DNA from: Brevibacterium sp. S22
GTDB lineage: Bacteria; Actinomycetota; Actinomycetes; Actinomycetales; Brevibacteriaceae
Assembly (NCBI RefSeq): GCF_004745485.1
Contig: NZ_RHFG01000011.1
Span: 62,001-126,000, forward strand
Length of the DNA stretch: 64,000 nucleotides
Reading direction: 5' to 3'
The position numbers were made by a program, and so were the translations under genes. Numbering within the stretch: the first letter of the stretch is position 1; the number at the start of each line of letters is the position of its first letter. A model generated the notes under the pieces. The model saw nothing but the letters and a program-made list of their open reading frames with translations, did not search any database and was not told the origin of the DNA. Positions 42,923 to 51,794 of the stretch are shown here, piece after piece.

Positions 42923-43972
42923 ATGGCCAACAGGCAGTCGAGCCGATTTCGTTGCGGCTGCCGTCTCCAACACCGGAACGGGGTCAGCTCACGCGTGGCG
43001 AACTCGCTGTCGAAATCGCTTGGCCGCAGAGAACGGCCAGTTCTTCTCTCTGTCATCGGCGTGCTCATCATCGTCGTCATTGTTCAGGCAGTCGCACCCA
43101 CGTTGCTCCACGATGAGGATCCGGCACCGACGATGACAATCGGTTCAGCCACACAGCTCGTTGACGAGCTCTCATCTCAAGGATGGGACTGCTTCGATTC
43201 GGACGGCGATGCTCAACTGAAACGGTGCTTTGCGAACGACATCCACGAAGCGACTGCCTCGGTGTCGGTCCTATCCAAAGATGATGCGGTGGCCATGATC
43301 AAGGCCGAGGCCTCAGGCTCGGACAGTGATGCGATCGACGGCACCCTCGCCACTGCGGTCGAGTCGATGGACAAGGCGCTTCTCCCCTCAGGCGAAGAAC
43401 CGATCAAGGGGCTGATGAACGGCAAGGCTTTCGAAGCGCAGGAGCTGCCCGGTGGCGTGCTGGTCGAAACCGCCCCGAGCTCCATCAAGATTCTCAACGG
43501 CAAGGATGGCGGCGCTTCGGCAAGCACCGTCTACCAACCGAAGGCTCTCCCCCTGCCGGATCAACAGGCATTCGGTCTCGAACAGAATGGCTTCACCTGC
43601 CACAGCGAATTCGACACCCGATGCGACGCCGAGCTCGACGGCGTCGACGCCTCGATCAGCCAAGGAGTTCGGCCCATCGACCCGCACATGATCGAGGTGC
43701 GCCTCGACCATGTCGACGAGGCCACGACAGGTAGTCAGTCGAAGGCTTCGAATGCCCAGGAACAACTCGGCAAGATTCTCGCTGATGACGCAGTGGGCCT
43801 CACCGATACAGCCGGCGCGAAGTTCCTCGCCCATGACGCCGAGACCGGAAACCAAGGAGACTTCGCCGGTTATGAGATGACAGTCATCACCGGCGTCGAC
43901 GATGACAGCGGTTCGATCACACTCGAGTTCACCTCCATAGTGCCCGAAGCCACGCCCGCTTTCGCTTGGTGA
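42923..43972 (+). CDS. Membrane-anchored extracytoplasmic protein, unknown family
   Basis: A 349-aa frame; the start is uncertain (ATG 42923 lacks a ribosome site, and GTG 42995 is an alternative). One membrane helix (about residues 40-60) follows a basic stretch, so the rest is outside the cell. The outside part holds two related units, each with L-x5-G-W/F-D/T-C and a second cysteine 8-11 residues on (CFDSDGDAQLKRC and CHSEFDTRC), probably disulfides. Rich in Asp, Ser and Ala. No family recognised. It begins just after the chimeric repeat, in accessory module B. Confidence 0.6.
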   Translation: MANRQSSRFRCGCRLQHRNGVSSRVANSLSKSLGRRERPVLLSVIGVLIIVVIVQAVAPTLLHDEDPAPTMTIGSATQLVDELSSQGWDCFDSDGDAQLKRCFANDIHEATASVSVLSKDDAVAMIKAEASGSDSDAIDGTLATAVESMDKALLPSGEEPIKGLMNGKAFEAQELPGGVLVETAPSSIKILNGKDGGASASTVYQPKALPLPDQQAFGLEQNGFTCHSEFDTRCDAELDGVDASISQGVRPIDPHMIEVRLDHVDEATTGSQSKASNAQEQLGKILADDAVGLTDTAGAKFLAHDAETGNQGDFAGYEMTVITGVDDDSGSITLEFTSIVPEATPAFAW

Positions 43973-44232
43973 AAAGACATGGTTCTGACCAGCATCAGAC
44001 ATTGATATGGCAACTTACCCGTATCCGATTCAGGCCCTTGGCACTATCGTTGCGGAGCTCGACGATTCGTGTGAGTACTGAACTAAGTTTCTCACGTGCC
44101 CAGAGAGCTGTCGTCACGGTCTGTGCCGACAAGGCAGTGGCCAATACAGCATCGCCAGTGACGTCAGAGTCATCCTGTGCGGGAAAGAGCTTGTCCCCGC
44201 CTGGAGCTGCCGAGTGTGGGAAATTGATTAAC

Positions 44233-44251
44233 TTAACCTACCCTTACCTAA
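44233..44251. promoter_or_regulatory. DtxR/IdeR-type iron box
   Basis: TTAACCTACCCTTACCTAA resembles the 19-bp DtxR/IdeR consensus, with an excellent right half (TTACCTAA) and a weaker left half. It lies 13 bp upstream of the siderophore-interacting protein start, overlapping the expected promoter. Iron-dependent repression is likely. Confidence 0.65.
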
Positions 44252-44264
44252 GTAAGATGTGGTC

Positions 44265-45158
44265 ATGGATTCAATCAAGTCTGCAATTCGGGAAATCGGT
44301 CGACAGCGACCGCTGATCACGATGAATCTCGATGTCCTCGACGTCACCGATGTGTCTTTCGGGTTTCGCCGCCTGACCTTGCATGGACATGAAATCGATG
44401 AGTATTCCGATCCTCGCGCAGCGGATGCCTTCAAGGTCATGATTCCTCCCCTCGACGCCCTCGACCGCCGATCACATGCTCCTGTGCGGGACGCCCAGGG
44501 CCTGCCGACCTGGCCCGGGCAACAGGATCCGCTGCTCCGTGCCCTGACCGTCAGGAGTCTCGATCGTGCCCGACGGCTCATGACCGTCGACGTGTCCAGC
44601 CACTCCGATGGCCTGCTCAACCTCTGGCTTTCCGCGCTGTCGCCAGGCGACACCGTGTCTATCAGCGGGATGCGCGCGGAGTGGTACCTGCCGGCGGAGA
44701 TTGAGCAATTGGTGCTGATTGCCGACGACGCTGGAGCACCTGCGCTGGCATCGATCATCGAAGCGCTGCCCACCGAGACCGCCTCGACTCACACTCACAT
44801 CATTGCGCCGGAGTCGACGCGTGACTATTTAGGAGCGGCCGGGACAGAAGGGTCGAACTCTGCCGTGACATTCGTGCCGAGTCTGACTGATCTCAAGGCA
44901 GAGGGGATCGTGGGCAACGGTGCCCGATCGCAGGTATGGATCGCCGCCGAGACTTCCACTGTCCGCACACTGCGCTCCGTGGCGAAGTACGACTGGAACG
45001 TGAACACTCAGGATCTGCTGGCTCGCGCATACTGGCACCGAGGCCTGAGCGGCACCGATGTTGATGCCCGCGACCTCGAGCGCTACCGGAAGGCATTGGA
45101 CGAGGGTGCAGATATGCACAGCCCGCAGCTTGCAGAGGACATCAGCCTGAACGACTGA
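44265..45158 (+). CDS. Siderophore-interacting protein (SIP family ferric-siderophore reductase)
   Basis: A 297-aa FAD-binding reductase that releases iron from imported siderophores in the cytoplasm. An N-terminal barrel contains LTVRSLDRARRLMTVDVSSHSDG and LSPGDTVSISGMR; the C-terminal part has LVLIADDAGAPALASIIEALP and ends with a YWHRGLSG segment. ATG 44265 was preferred over GTG 44259; no ribosome site is present, so a leaderless transcript is possible. A DtxR-like box lies just upstream. No siderophore transporter is nearby. Confidence 0.83.
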   Translation: MDSIKSAIREIGRQRPLITMNLDVLDVTDVSFGFRRLTLHGHEIDEYSDPRAADAFKVMIPPLDALDRRSHAPVRDAQGLPTWPGQQDPLLRALTVRSLDRARRLMTVDVSSHSDGLLNLWLSALSPGDTVSISGMRAEWYLPAEIEQLVLIADDAGAPALASIIEALPTETASTHTHIIAPESTRDYLGAAGTEGSNSAVTFVPSLTDLKAEGIVGNGARSQVWIAAETSTVRTLRSVAKYDWNVNTQDLLARAYWHRGLSGTDVDARDLERYRKALDEGADMHSPQLAEDISLND

Positions 45159-45195
45159 CAGCCGGGAGAGAACCGAGCATACACGTCGAGTTGGT

Positions 45196-45229
45196 GGATC
45201 GCTTCATACCAAGGGGATCACTTCATACC
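45196..45229. repeat. Short direct repeat
   Basis: GGATC(G/A)CTTCATACC occurs at 45196-45210 and 45215-45229, between the SIP gene and the MFS tail. Function unknown. Confidence 0.4.
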
Positions 45230-45269
45230 GTCTGGGGCGATGTCGCCCCCTTCCGGATGGACCGGAACT

Positions 45270-46898
45270 CTAGCCCTCCTCGGCGGGGTCCGGGATCTCA
45301 TCGGGCCGATACTTCGGCAGCCGAGAAGCCGGCACTGCCGCGACCAGGCTGATCCCGGCAAGGATGAGGAACCCGAGCTTGAGCGTGCGCAGCCGCTGTT
45401 GAGAGTTCAGCTCGACGGCATGCTCGACCTGCTCCGGTGTCGCCGTCGTGCCTGCGAGCACCTCCCGCAGTTCGTCGTTGCTCACGAAGTTCGCGTTGTC
45501 GAGGTCGACCTGCTCGACGAGCTCCGGCGGCAGTTCGGGATGATCATCGGCGGCCGACGCCAAGCCGGCCGAAAGCACCGTGACCAGCAGAGCCCCCATC
45601 ACCGCGGTGCCGACAGCCGAGGCGAGATTCTGCGCGGTGCCGCGAATCGACCCGACATCACCGGCCAGATGCTTCGGCGCGGCCGTGACCAGAACATTGA
45701 ACACCAGTGTCACCAGCGCACCCTGCCCGATGCCGAAGACGATGAGGCCGAGAATCGTCGGCAGAGTCTCCCAATTGTTCGTCACGACGAACGCGAGCCA
45801 GACAAGCGCGGCGGTCGTCAGCCCGAACGAGAACAGTGCGATGGAGCGCGGCGAGTATCGCTTGTAGAAGCGGATGATGAGTGTGGCGGTGACGAACACT
45901 GTCAGGTTGAACGGCAGCATCGCCAACGACGTGTCGAAAGGGGTCCTCCCCTGCACGACCTGGATGTAGGTGGGCACGGTGAAGTTCACCGCCGCCTCCA
46001 TGGCCACGATGACGAACATCGCATAGACCGCCGCCCGTTCGCTCGGCCGACCGAGCACGCTGATGTCGACGAGAGGCACCTTCCCCGCCGCCTTCCGTCG
46101 CTTCGTCCACACGAAGAACAGCTGCCCGAGGACGACGCCGACGACGATGAACACCGGCGCCGGGGACAGCCCGGCGATCGAGAACGGCGCCCCATCCTCG
46201 GCGCGGATGACACCCCACCCGTTGAGGTTGTTGAACCCCATCGTCAGCAGCACGACCGCCGCACCGATGAGCGCCGAGGCGACGAGGTCGATCCGGATCG
46301 CCGCGTCGCCCTTGTCCGACTTCAGCGTGAACGTCAGCGCGAAGACGATGACAGCCAGGCCCAGCGTGATGAAGAAGATCGGCCGCCACCCGACGAACGT
46401 GCCCAAGGTGCCGCCGATGAGGAAGGCGCTCATCCCGGAGAAGGCTCGCGCCGAGCCGAGCGAGCCGACCGCCGCGGCCTGCTGGGCGCCGCGGTAGTTC
46501 TCCGCGATGAGCGCGACCAGGGCGGGCACGATGATCGCGGCGGCAGCACCGGCGAGCAGCTGACCGGCGATGACCCAGGTCACGGTGCGAGAGAAGATCA
46601 TGAGCAGCGAGGAGGCCGCGAAGACGACGAGGACGATGCGGAAGATGAGCACCCACCCGATCCGCTGACCCAGCTTCGCACCGGTCATCACGAATGCCGC
46701 GACAGCGAGGCCGTAGACGACGATCGTCGACGAGGCGACCGTGGGCGGAACCCCGAAGTCCTCGACCATTCCGCCGAGCGAGATCGGCAGTGCGGCGACG
46801 TTGAAGGACATGAGGACCTGAGCGAGGAAGAGCCCGATCATCGGCGCCCAAGATCTGCGCTCCTCGGTGTCGGCAGTCGATCCGGTGGCGGTGTTCAT
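45270..46898 (-). CDS. MFS transporter (drug/metabolite type)
   Basis: A 542-aa transporter with about fourteen hydrophobic segments. SFNVAALPISLGGMVEDF in helix 1, GAKLGQRIGWVL in loop 2-3 and a long C-terminal extracytoplasmic or cytoplasmic region (ADDHPELPPELVEQVDLDNANF) before a last helix resemble the DHA2/14-helix group. Its ATG overlaps the glutaminase stop by one base, so it may move a glutamine-derived product or work in acid tolerance; that is inference. Its 3' end is duplicated at 42637-42815. Confidence 0.82.
   Translation of the reverse strand: MNTATGSTADTEERRSWAPMIGLFLAQVLMSFNVAALPISLGGMVEDFGVPPTVASSTIVVYGLAVAAFVMTGAKLGQRIGWVLIFRIVLVVFAASSLLMIFSRTVTWVIAGQLLAGAAAAIIVPALVALIAENYRGAQQAAAVGSLGSARAFSGMSAFLIGGTLGTFVGWRPIFFITLGLAVIVFALTFTLKSDKGDAAIRIDLVASALIGAAVVLLTMGFNNLNGWGVIRAEDGAPFSIAGLSPAPVFIVVGVVLGQLFFVWTKRRKAAGKVPLVDISVLGRPSERAAVYAMFVIVAMEAAVNFTVPTYIQVVQGRTPFDTSLAMLPFNLTVFVTATLIIRFYKRYSPRSIALFSFGLTTAALVWLAFVVTNNWETLPTILGLIVFGIGQGALVTLVFNVLVTAAPKHLAGDVGSIRGTAQNLASAVGTAVMGALLVTVLSAGLASAADDHPELPPELVEQVDLDNANFVSNDELREVLAGTTATPEQVEHAVELNSQQRLRTLKLGFLILAGISLVAAVPASRLPKYRPDEIPDPAEEG
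45271..45449. repeat. MFS gene tail, original copy of repeat M
   Basis: Partner of 42637-42815 (179 bp, about 97% identity). Differences are at six positions, several of them synonymous in the MFS reading frame. Confidence 0.9.
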
Positions 46899-47914
46899 CA
46901 GCGTCCCTTCTGTGGGCGTTCGGCGACGGCGTTCGATGCGAAGAGGTTCATGCCCAGTACCCGCGAGATGTGGAAGCACGCACGCTGACCGCGCACGCTG
47001 TTGCCCGCGGAGTCCAGCCTCGGCGAGAAGGTGCCCAAAGCTCCCTTGCCCGGGGCGATGGCGACGATGCCGCCGGAGACCCCGGATTTGGCGGGCAGTC
47101 CGATCTCGAAGAGCCATTCGCCGCTGTTCTCATACATCCCGCACGAGGCGAGCAGCGCGAGCGTGTCACGGGCCACCTCGGCGGACACGACCTGCCGACC
47201 GGTCAGCGGATTGATGCCGCCGTCTGCGAGGGTGGCTCCCATCACCGCGAGGTCGTGCGCGGTGACCAGCAGCGAACACTGCCGGGTATAGATGTCGACA
47301 GTGTCGAGCGGGTCGGTGATGATCCGACCGTAGCTCTCGAGCAGACGGGCCAGGGCCTTGTTGCGCTGGTTCGTCTTCATCTCCGATTCGTACACTCGAC
47401 CGTCGAGGCGAAGCGGCCGCCCGGCGAAGCGGGAGAGCCCGGAGCGGATGTTCTCCCATTTCTCCGCCGAGGTGGCTCCGGGCATGAGCGCGGTCGTGGC
47501 GATGGCCCCGGCGTTGACCATCGAGTTCAACGGCTTGCCGTCGTTGAGCTCGATCGCCATCACCGAGTTGAAGGCGAGCCCGGTGTTGTTGACGCCGACG
47601 CGTTCGTGGACGAGTTCGGAGCTGCGGGACTGGCAGACGAGCGCGAAGACGAAGGCCTTGGAGATGGATTGGATGGAGAACTCGATGTCGACGTCTCCGG
47701 CCTCGTGCACGGTCCCAGCCGACTCGATGAGGCTGAGTCCGAACCACCGGGGATCCGCCTCGGCGAGGATCGGGATATAGTCGGCGACCTCACCGTCGTC
47801 GAGTCCGCGGTAGCGTGCGTGGATGTCTGCCAGGGCCGCGTCGATGAAGCTGTCGGAGGGCAGGCCGCCGGTGGAGGCTCGCTGTCTGACCGATTCCGCG
47901 TCGGGCCCGACCAT
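46898..47914 (-). CDS. glsA: Glutaminase
   Basis: A 338-aa serine-dependent glutaminase converting glutamine to glutamate and ammonia. It has the beta-lactamase-like SxxK in FSIQSISKAF, the MVNAGAIATTAL segment, a tyrosine-bearing SYGRI region, and PAKSGVSGGIVAIAPGKG near the end. Start 47914 chosen for GAGG 7 nt upstream. It is coupled to the downstream MFS gene. A palindrome lies 60-75 bp upstream. Confidence 0.92.
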   Translation of the reverse strand: MVGPDAESVRQRASTGGLPSDSFIDAALADIHARYRGLDDGEVADYIPILAEADPRWFGLSLIESAGTVHEAGDVDIEFSIQSISKAFVFALVCQSRSSELVHERVGVNNTGLAFNSVMAIELNDGKPLNSMVNAGAIATTALMPGATSAEKWENIRSGLSRFAGRPLRLDGRVYESEMKTNQRNKALARLLESYGRIITDPLDTVDIYTRQCSLLVTAHDLAVMGATLADGGINPLTGRQVVSAEVARDTLALLASCGMYENSGEWLFEIGLPAKSGVSGGIVAIAPGKGALGTFSPRLDSAGNSVRGQRACFHISRVLGMNLFASNAVAERPQKGR

Positions 47915-47973
47915 ATCTGATCCTCGTCCCAATCATGTGGGTTCGCGTGGGGCAGGTCTCAGCGCCTGCCCGC

Positions 47974-47989
47974 AGAGTGATTTCACTCT
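47974..47989. promoter_or_regulatory. Palindrome upstream of glutaminase
   Basis: AGAGTGA-TT-TCACTCT is a perfect 7-2-7 inverted repeat 60 bp upstream of the glsA start; operator candidate. Confidence 0.4.
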
Positions 47990-48158
47990 ATCTCAGCGCT
48001 CTCACCTTGCACAGGGCCCCGAGCGTCGGTCCCGACCCCCTTGCCCGCACGCCGTGATGGGTCTACCGTCGGCACCATGGATCACTGCCGTATCTCGCGT
48101 GATCCCCGAACCACCGTCGAATGCGGTGATCGTGTTCAACTCCGAAAGGAGCGAAGTC

Positions 48159-48452
48159 ATGAATGACCAGAAGACGAACCTGCCGGAGAACGCAGCGGAA
48201 CAGCAGACCGACGACGAGCAGGAGATCGAGAGCACTGCCGTCGGAGTCGGTGCCGAGACAGACGCCGAAGGCAGCTCCCAGACTCCTGAAGAGAGGCTCG
48301 GGCGCATTGCCGCCGAGCATGACGTTCCGATCGAGCGGGACCCCGAGGCCGCCCAGACCAAAGCCGAAGGGTCCTCCCCCGACAAAGACCGAGATATCAG
48401 CGGTGGAGACACCAAGGAAGAAGACGACGACTCCGTGGAGCCGCCGGACTGA
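48159..48452 (+). CDS. Small acidic disordered protein
   Basis: A 97-aa, very acidic protein rich in Glu, Asp, Ser and Thr, with no hydrophobic core. AAAGGAG lies at good spacing before the ATG. The segment IAAEHDVPIERDPE resembles AAEEEGVTLHRNPD in the disordered N-terminus of the GSP26-like protein at 38992-39840, so both may carry the same linear motif. Function unknown; the gene precedes pgm by 155 bp. Confidence 0.65.
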   Translation: MNDQKTNLPENAAEQQTDDEQEIESTAVGVGAETDAEGSSQTPEERLGRIAAEHDVPIERDPEAAQTKAEGSSPDKDRDISGGDTKEEDDDSVEPPD

Positions 48453-48607
48453 GTCTGCGCCTCGGCGGGATCTGCGCTCCGGAAGACACGGCACGTCATC
48501 GGACTCCGGGGCGCGATATCTCGCTCCGGCGCGCCCGCAGAGTCCACGATGCAAGAACACCGTGGACACAACTGTGCGCAACCGCAGTCATTTGGTTAGG
48601 TAGAAGA

Positions 48608-50248
48608 ATGACAACACGCGCCGGCCAGTTGGCCCAAGACAAGGATCTCGTGGACATCCCTGCCCTTCTCGATTCCTACCACGACTTGGTCCCCGACCCG
48701 TCGGTGCCGTCGCAAGCAGTGAGCTTCGGGACTTCGGGCCACCGCGGTTCGAGCTTCAACCGCTCTTTCAACGAGGCGCACATCGCTGCCATCACCGCAG
48801 CTATCGTCGACCTCCGTCGAGACAAAGGCATCCGCGGGCCGATCTTCCTCGGCCGTGACACCCACGCACTGAGTGAGCCCGCATTCCTCACCGTCCTCGA
48901 GGTGCTCGCCGCCGCCGAGGTGCCCGCGCTCATCGACGAACGCGACGGCTTCACCCCGACCCCTGCCGTCTCCCATGCGATCCTCGGCTTCAACGCGGGG
49001 AAGTCCCGCGAGGATGCTCAGGCCGACGGCATCATCGTCACTCCCAGCCACAATCCGCCTGCCGACGGCGGCATCAAATACAACCCGCCGCATGGCGGAC
49101 CTGCCGGCACCGAAACGACGACATGGATCGCCGAACGCGCGAACACCTACCTCGCCGAGGGGTGGGAGAAGATTCCGCGCACCGCCTTCCAGCGGGCCTT
49201 TCACCTGGAGAACACAGAGAACTTCGACTACGTCTCGAACTACGTCGACGATCTCGAGTCGGTCATCGACCTCGATGTCATCCGCACCTCCGGGCTGAAG
49301 ATCGGAGCCGATCCGCTCGGCGGAGCCAGCGTCGACTTCTGGGCGGCGACCGCCGAGGACTATGACCTCAACCTCGACGTCGTCCATCCGGACGTCGACC
49401 CCACCTGGTCGTTCATGACCCTGGATTGGGACGAGAACATCCGCATGGACTGCTCCTCCCCCTACGCGATGGCCGGTCTCATCACCTCTCGCAGCGACTT
49501 CGACATCGCCACCGGCAATGACGCCGACGCCGACCGCCACGGCATCGTCACCCCCGACGCGGGCCTGATGAACCCCAACCACTATCTGGCCGCCGCCATC
49601 GACTATCTGATCGAGACCCGCACCGAGTGGCCCGCCTCGGCGGCGATCGGCAAGACACTGGTCACCTCGTCGATCATCGACCGGATCGTGACCGCTCACA
49701 ACCGCACCCTGTTCGAGGTGCCCGTCGGCTTCAAATGGTTCGTACCCGGACTGCTCGATTCGACGCTGTCCTTCGGCGGCGAGGAATCGGCCGGCGCATC
49801 GTTCCTGCGCAGGAACGGCAAGGTGTGGTCGACGGACAAGGACGGCATCATCCTCGCCCTCCTCGCCGCCGAGATGACAGCGAAGACGGGCCAGACGCCC
49901 TCGCAGCGCTACGCGGGTCTGGCCGCCGAACACGGCACCAGCTCGTACGCCCGCCAGGATGCCCCGGCCACCCGCGAACAGAAGGCACGGCTGGGGACCC
50001 TTGATGCCTCTCAGGTGAGCGCGAAGACCGTCGGCGGTGAACCCGTGAAGGCGGTGCTCACCTCGGCGCCGGGCAACAATGCGCCCATCGGCGGACTCAA
50101 GGTCACCACGGACAACTCCTGGTTCGCCGTGCGGCCTTCAGGCACAGAAGACGTCTACAAGATCTACGCGGAATCCCTGCGCGACGAAGACCACCTGCGA
50201 GCCGTCCAGCACGACGCACGGACCCTCGTCGACGGGGTGCTGGAGTAG
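48608..50248 (+). CDS. pgm: Phosphoglucomutase (alpha-D-glucose phosphate-specific)
   Basis: A 546-aa cytoplasmic enzyme interconverting glucose-1-P and glucose-6-P. GTSGHRGSS near residue 40, catalytic serine loop VTPSHNP (about residue 145), metal loop GNDADADRHG and sugar loop GGEESAGASF, then phosphate-binding RPSGTED near the C-terminus. Length matches bacterial Pgm of the E. coli type. The start lies in a purine-rich context. Feeds glycogen, trehalose and wall-polymer synthesis. Confidence 0.95.
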   Translation: MTTRAGQLAQDKDLVDIPALLDSYHDLVPDPSVPSQAVSFGTSGHRGSSFNRSFNEAHIAAITAAIVDLRRDKGIRGPIFLGRDTHALSEPAFLTVLEVLAAAEVPALIDERDGFTPTPAVSHAILGFNAGKSREDAQADGIIVTPSHNPPADGGIKYNPPHGGPAGTETTTWIAERANTYLAEGWEKIPRTAFQRAFHLENTENFDYVSNYVDDLESVIDLDVIRTSGLKIGADPLGGASVDFWAATAEDYDLNLDVVHPDVDPTWSFMTLDWDENIRMDCSSPYAMAGLITSRSDFDIATGNDADADRHGIVTPDAGLMNPNHYLAAAIDYLIETRTEWPASAAIGKTLVTSSIIDRIVTAHNRTLFEVPVGFKWFVPGLLDSTLSFGGEESAGASFLRRNGKVWSTDKDGIILALLAAEMTAKTGQTPSQRYAGLAAEHGTSSYARQDAPATREQKARLGTLDASQVSAKTVGGEPVKAVLTSAPGNNAPIGGLKVTTDNSWFAVRPSGTEDVYKIYAESLRDEDHLRAVQHDARTLVDGVLE

Positions 50249-50282
50249 GGCGAAGGCAGTTACCGAGGGACCTGCGCCGTCT

Positions 50283-50621
50283 TCACTGCCGCCCGAGGTA
50301 GTCCTGGTTCTGGGGCGGCAGTGCGGCCACCTTCGGGTGGTCGGTGCCGATGTTGCCGAGCTTCGCTGCGCCTCCGGGCGAACCGAGGTCATCGAAGAAC
50401 TCGACGTTGTAGCTGTAGTAGGCCTCCCACTCGTCGGGGACGTCGTCTTCGTAGAAGATCGCTTCGACGGGGCACACCGGCTCGCAGGCACCGCAGTCGA
50501 TGCACTCATCGGGATGGATGTAGAGGCTGCGTTCGCCCTCATAGATGCAGTCGACAGGGCATTCGTCGACACAGGCCCTGTCCTTGACATCGACACACGG
50601 CTGCGCGATCACATAGGTCAT
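50283..50621 (-). CDS. fdxA: Seven-iron-type ferredoxin (second copy)
   Basis: A 112-aa ferredoxin with the same cysteine spacing as the one at 10441-10767 and about three-quarters identity over the cluster domain. It ends in YLGRQ rather than NADD. It converges on pgm (34 bp) and stands alone, so it is probably the housekeeping copy, while the other serves sulfite reductase. Confidence 0.92.
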   Translation of the reverse strand: MTYVIAQPCVDVKDRACVDECPVDCIYEGERSLYIHPDECIDCGACEPVCPVEAIFYEDDVPDEWEAYYSYNVEFFDDLGSPGGAAKLGNIGTDHPKVAALPPQNQDYLGRQ

Positions 50622-51174
50622 GGGAACCTCGATTCATGGGCTTCGTCTCGCCCCTTCCGCTGTCGCCACATGTCCGTGTGCCGACCGCGGTCGGGGATGT
50701 CTCCACCATAGTCAGGCGCCGCAGTTCCGCATATGATCTGCGTCACTATCGCGGTCGTGGATGTTCGCTCCACCCGCAGAGACTTCCCCGCCGAGGCGGT
50801 CGTCTGTCATCGCCTGGGCTGTGGTCCAGCCCCTCGCCGGCAAAGCCGGTCATCGAGACGTCGGCGAGATCACGATCGCGTATCGCCACGCAGAAGAATT
50901 CGTCGTAAACCCTGTCGGTCCCGATCGCCGACAGAACCGGGAGCTCTCACGAAACGACGTCATCACCACCGGTTTCACAGGCAAGAGCCGTTGCCGTCAA
51001 CCGATAGTCTGCACACCTGAGACGCCGCTGCCGCACGATTGCAATGTTGCTGTCTTCGTGCTGTTATCCGCTCTGAGTTCGCTCCCAGAGACCGTTGCCG
51101 CGACCTCAGAATCGGTCGGAATACTGATCATGCCACCGAGCAGTGGCAGCACCTGAGAAGAAGGGATCGACACC
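50622..51174. other. Intergenic region without a recognised gene
   Basis: About 550 bp. Short frames (for example 50761-51156) show no domain I recognise and no clear ribosome site. A CTGTCGG/CCGACAG inverted repeat lies near 50911-50935. The last 20 bp carry AGAAGGGA, the ribosome site of the next gene. Confidence 0.45.
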
Positions 51175-51645
51175 ATGAAGACCACCATGCGCAACCGTGC
51201 AGCAGCCTTGGGCATCGCCACAGTCGCCGGAGCAGCCGGCCTCGGACTCGCCGGCGGACCGGCCCTGGCCGCCGACACATCCTCTGCGAGCTCATCGAGC
51301 CAGTCGGCAGACGCAGGAGTCGGCACACAGTCCGTGTACTACCCGGTCGAAGCTGGGAAGTATGCCGATGAGCTCGTGATCGCCTGGGGCCAGGACAACA
51401 CTGATCGCGTGGAAGCCTTCGCTTCCGCGGACGTCGCCGACAAGCTGGCCAACCACAGCAATGAGAACGGCTCTCACTGGAGGAACACCGGCGCCGAGGG
51501 GGCCGCGGGCACGACGTACATCACCTACCGGAACTCCACGACCGGAGAGAAGATGACGCTCGGCGTCTCCAATGAAGCCATTGCGGACCAGAACGAGTGG
51601 GGTGCAGCACCACACGCTGTGCACCAGGTCAGCTTCGAGGGGTGA
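51175..51645 (+). CDS. Secreted protein of unknown function
   Basis: A 156-aa protein. A twin-basic N-terminus and hydrophobic stretch ending GPALAADT look like a Sec signal peptide cleaved near residue 33, followed by a Ser-rich linker. The mature part (about 55-156) has ADELVIAWGQDN, GSHWRNTGAEGAAGTTYITYRN and a GEKMTLGVSN stretch; I have the impression of a conserved actinobacterial secreted domain of unknown function. A strong terminator follows, so it is monocistronic. Confidence 0.75.
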   Translation: MKTTMRNRAAALGIATVAGAAGLGLAGGPALAADTSSASSSSQSADAGVGTQSVYYPVEAGKYADELVIAWGQDNTDRVEAFASADVADKLANHSNENGSHWRNTGAEGAAGTTYITYRNSTTGEKMTLGVSNEAIADQNEWGAAPHAVHQVSFEG

Positions 51646-51690
51646 ATCTCCTGCCCCGTCGCGGATCGTGATCGGGTTGTGGTCCAGATG

Positions 51691-51733
51691 CACCGAGCCC
51701 CGCTCCGGGAAACTTCCGGAGCGGGGCTCGGTG
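51691..51733 (+). terminator. Strong rho-independent-type hairpin
   Basis: An 18-bp perfect stem (51691-51708 with 51716-51733) around a GAAACTT loop, followed by TTTGACT. It lies between the convergent secreted-protein and LCP genes and could serve both. Confidence 0.85.
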
Positions 51734-51794
51734 TTTGACTCAGCGGAGCTGGGCCGCCGCGTTCGCGGCTGCGGTGAGCCGCCTCGGCGAGGTC

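Noticed and set aside
45240..46988. 582-codon open frame on the plus strand opposite the MFS gene
   Set aside because: Composition is Arg/Asp/Glu/His-rich without domains; it mirrors the hydrophobic codons of the real MFS gene.
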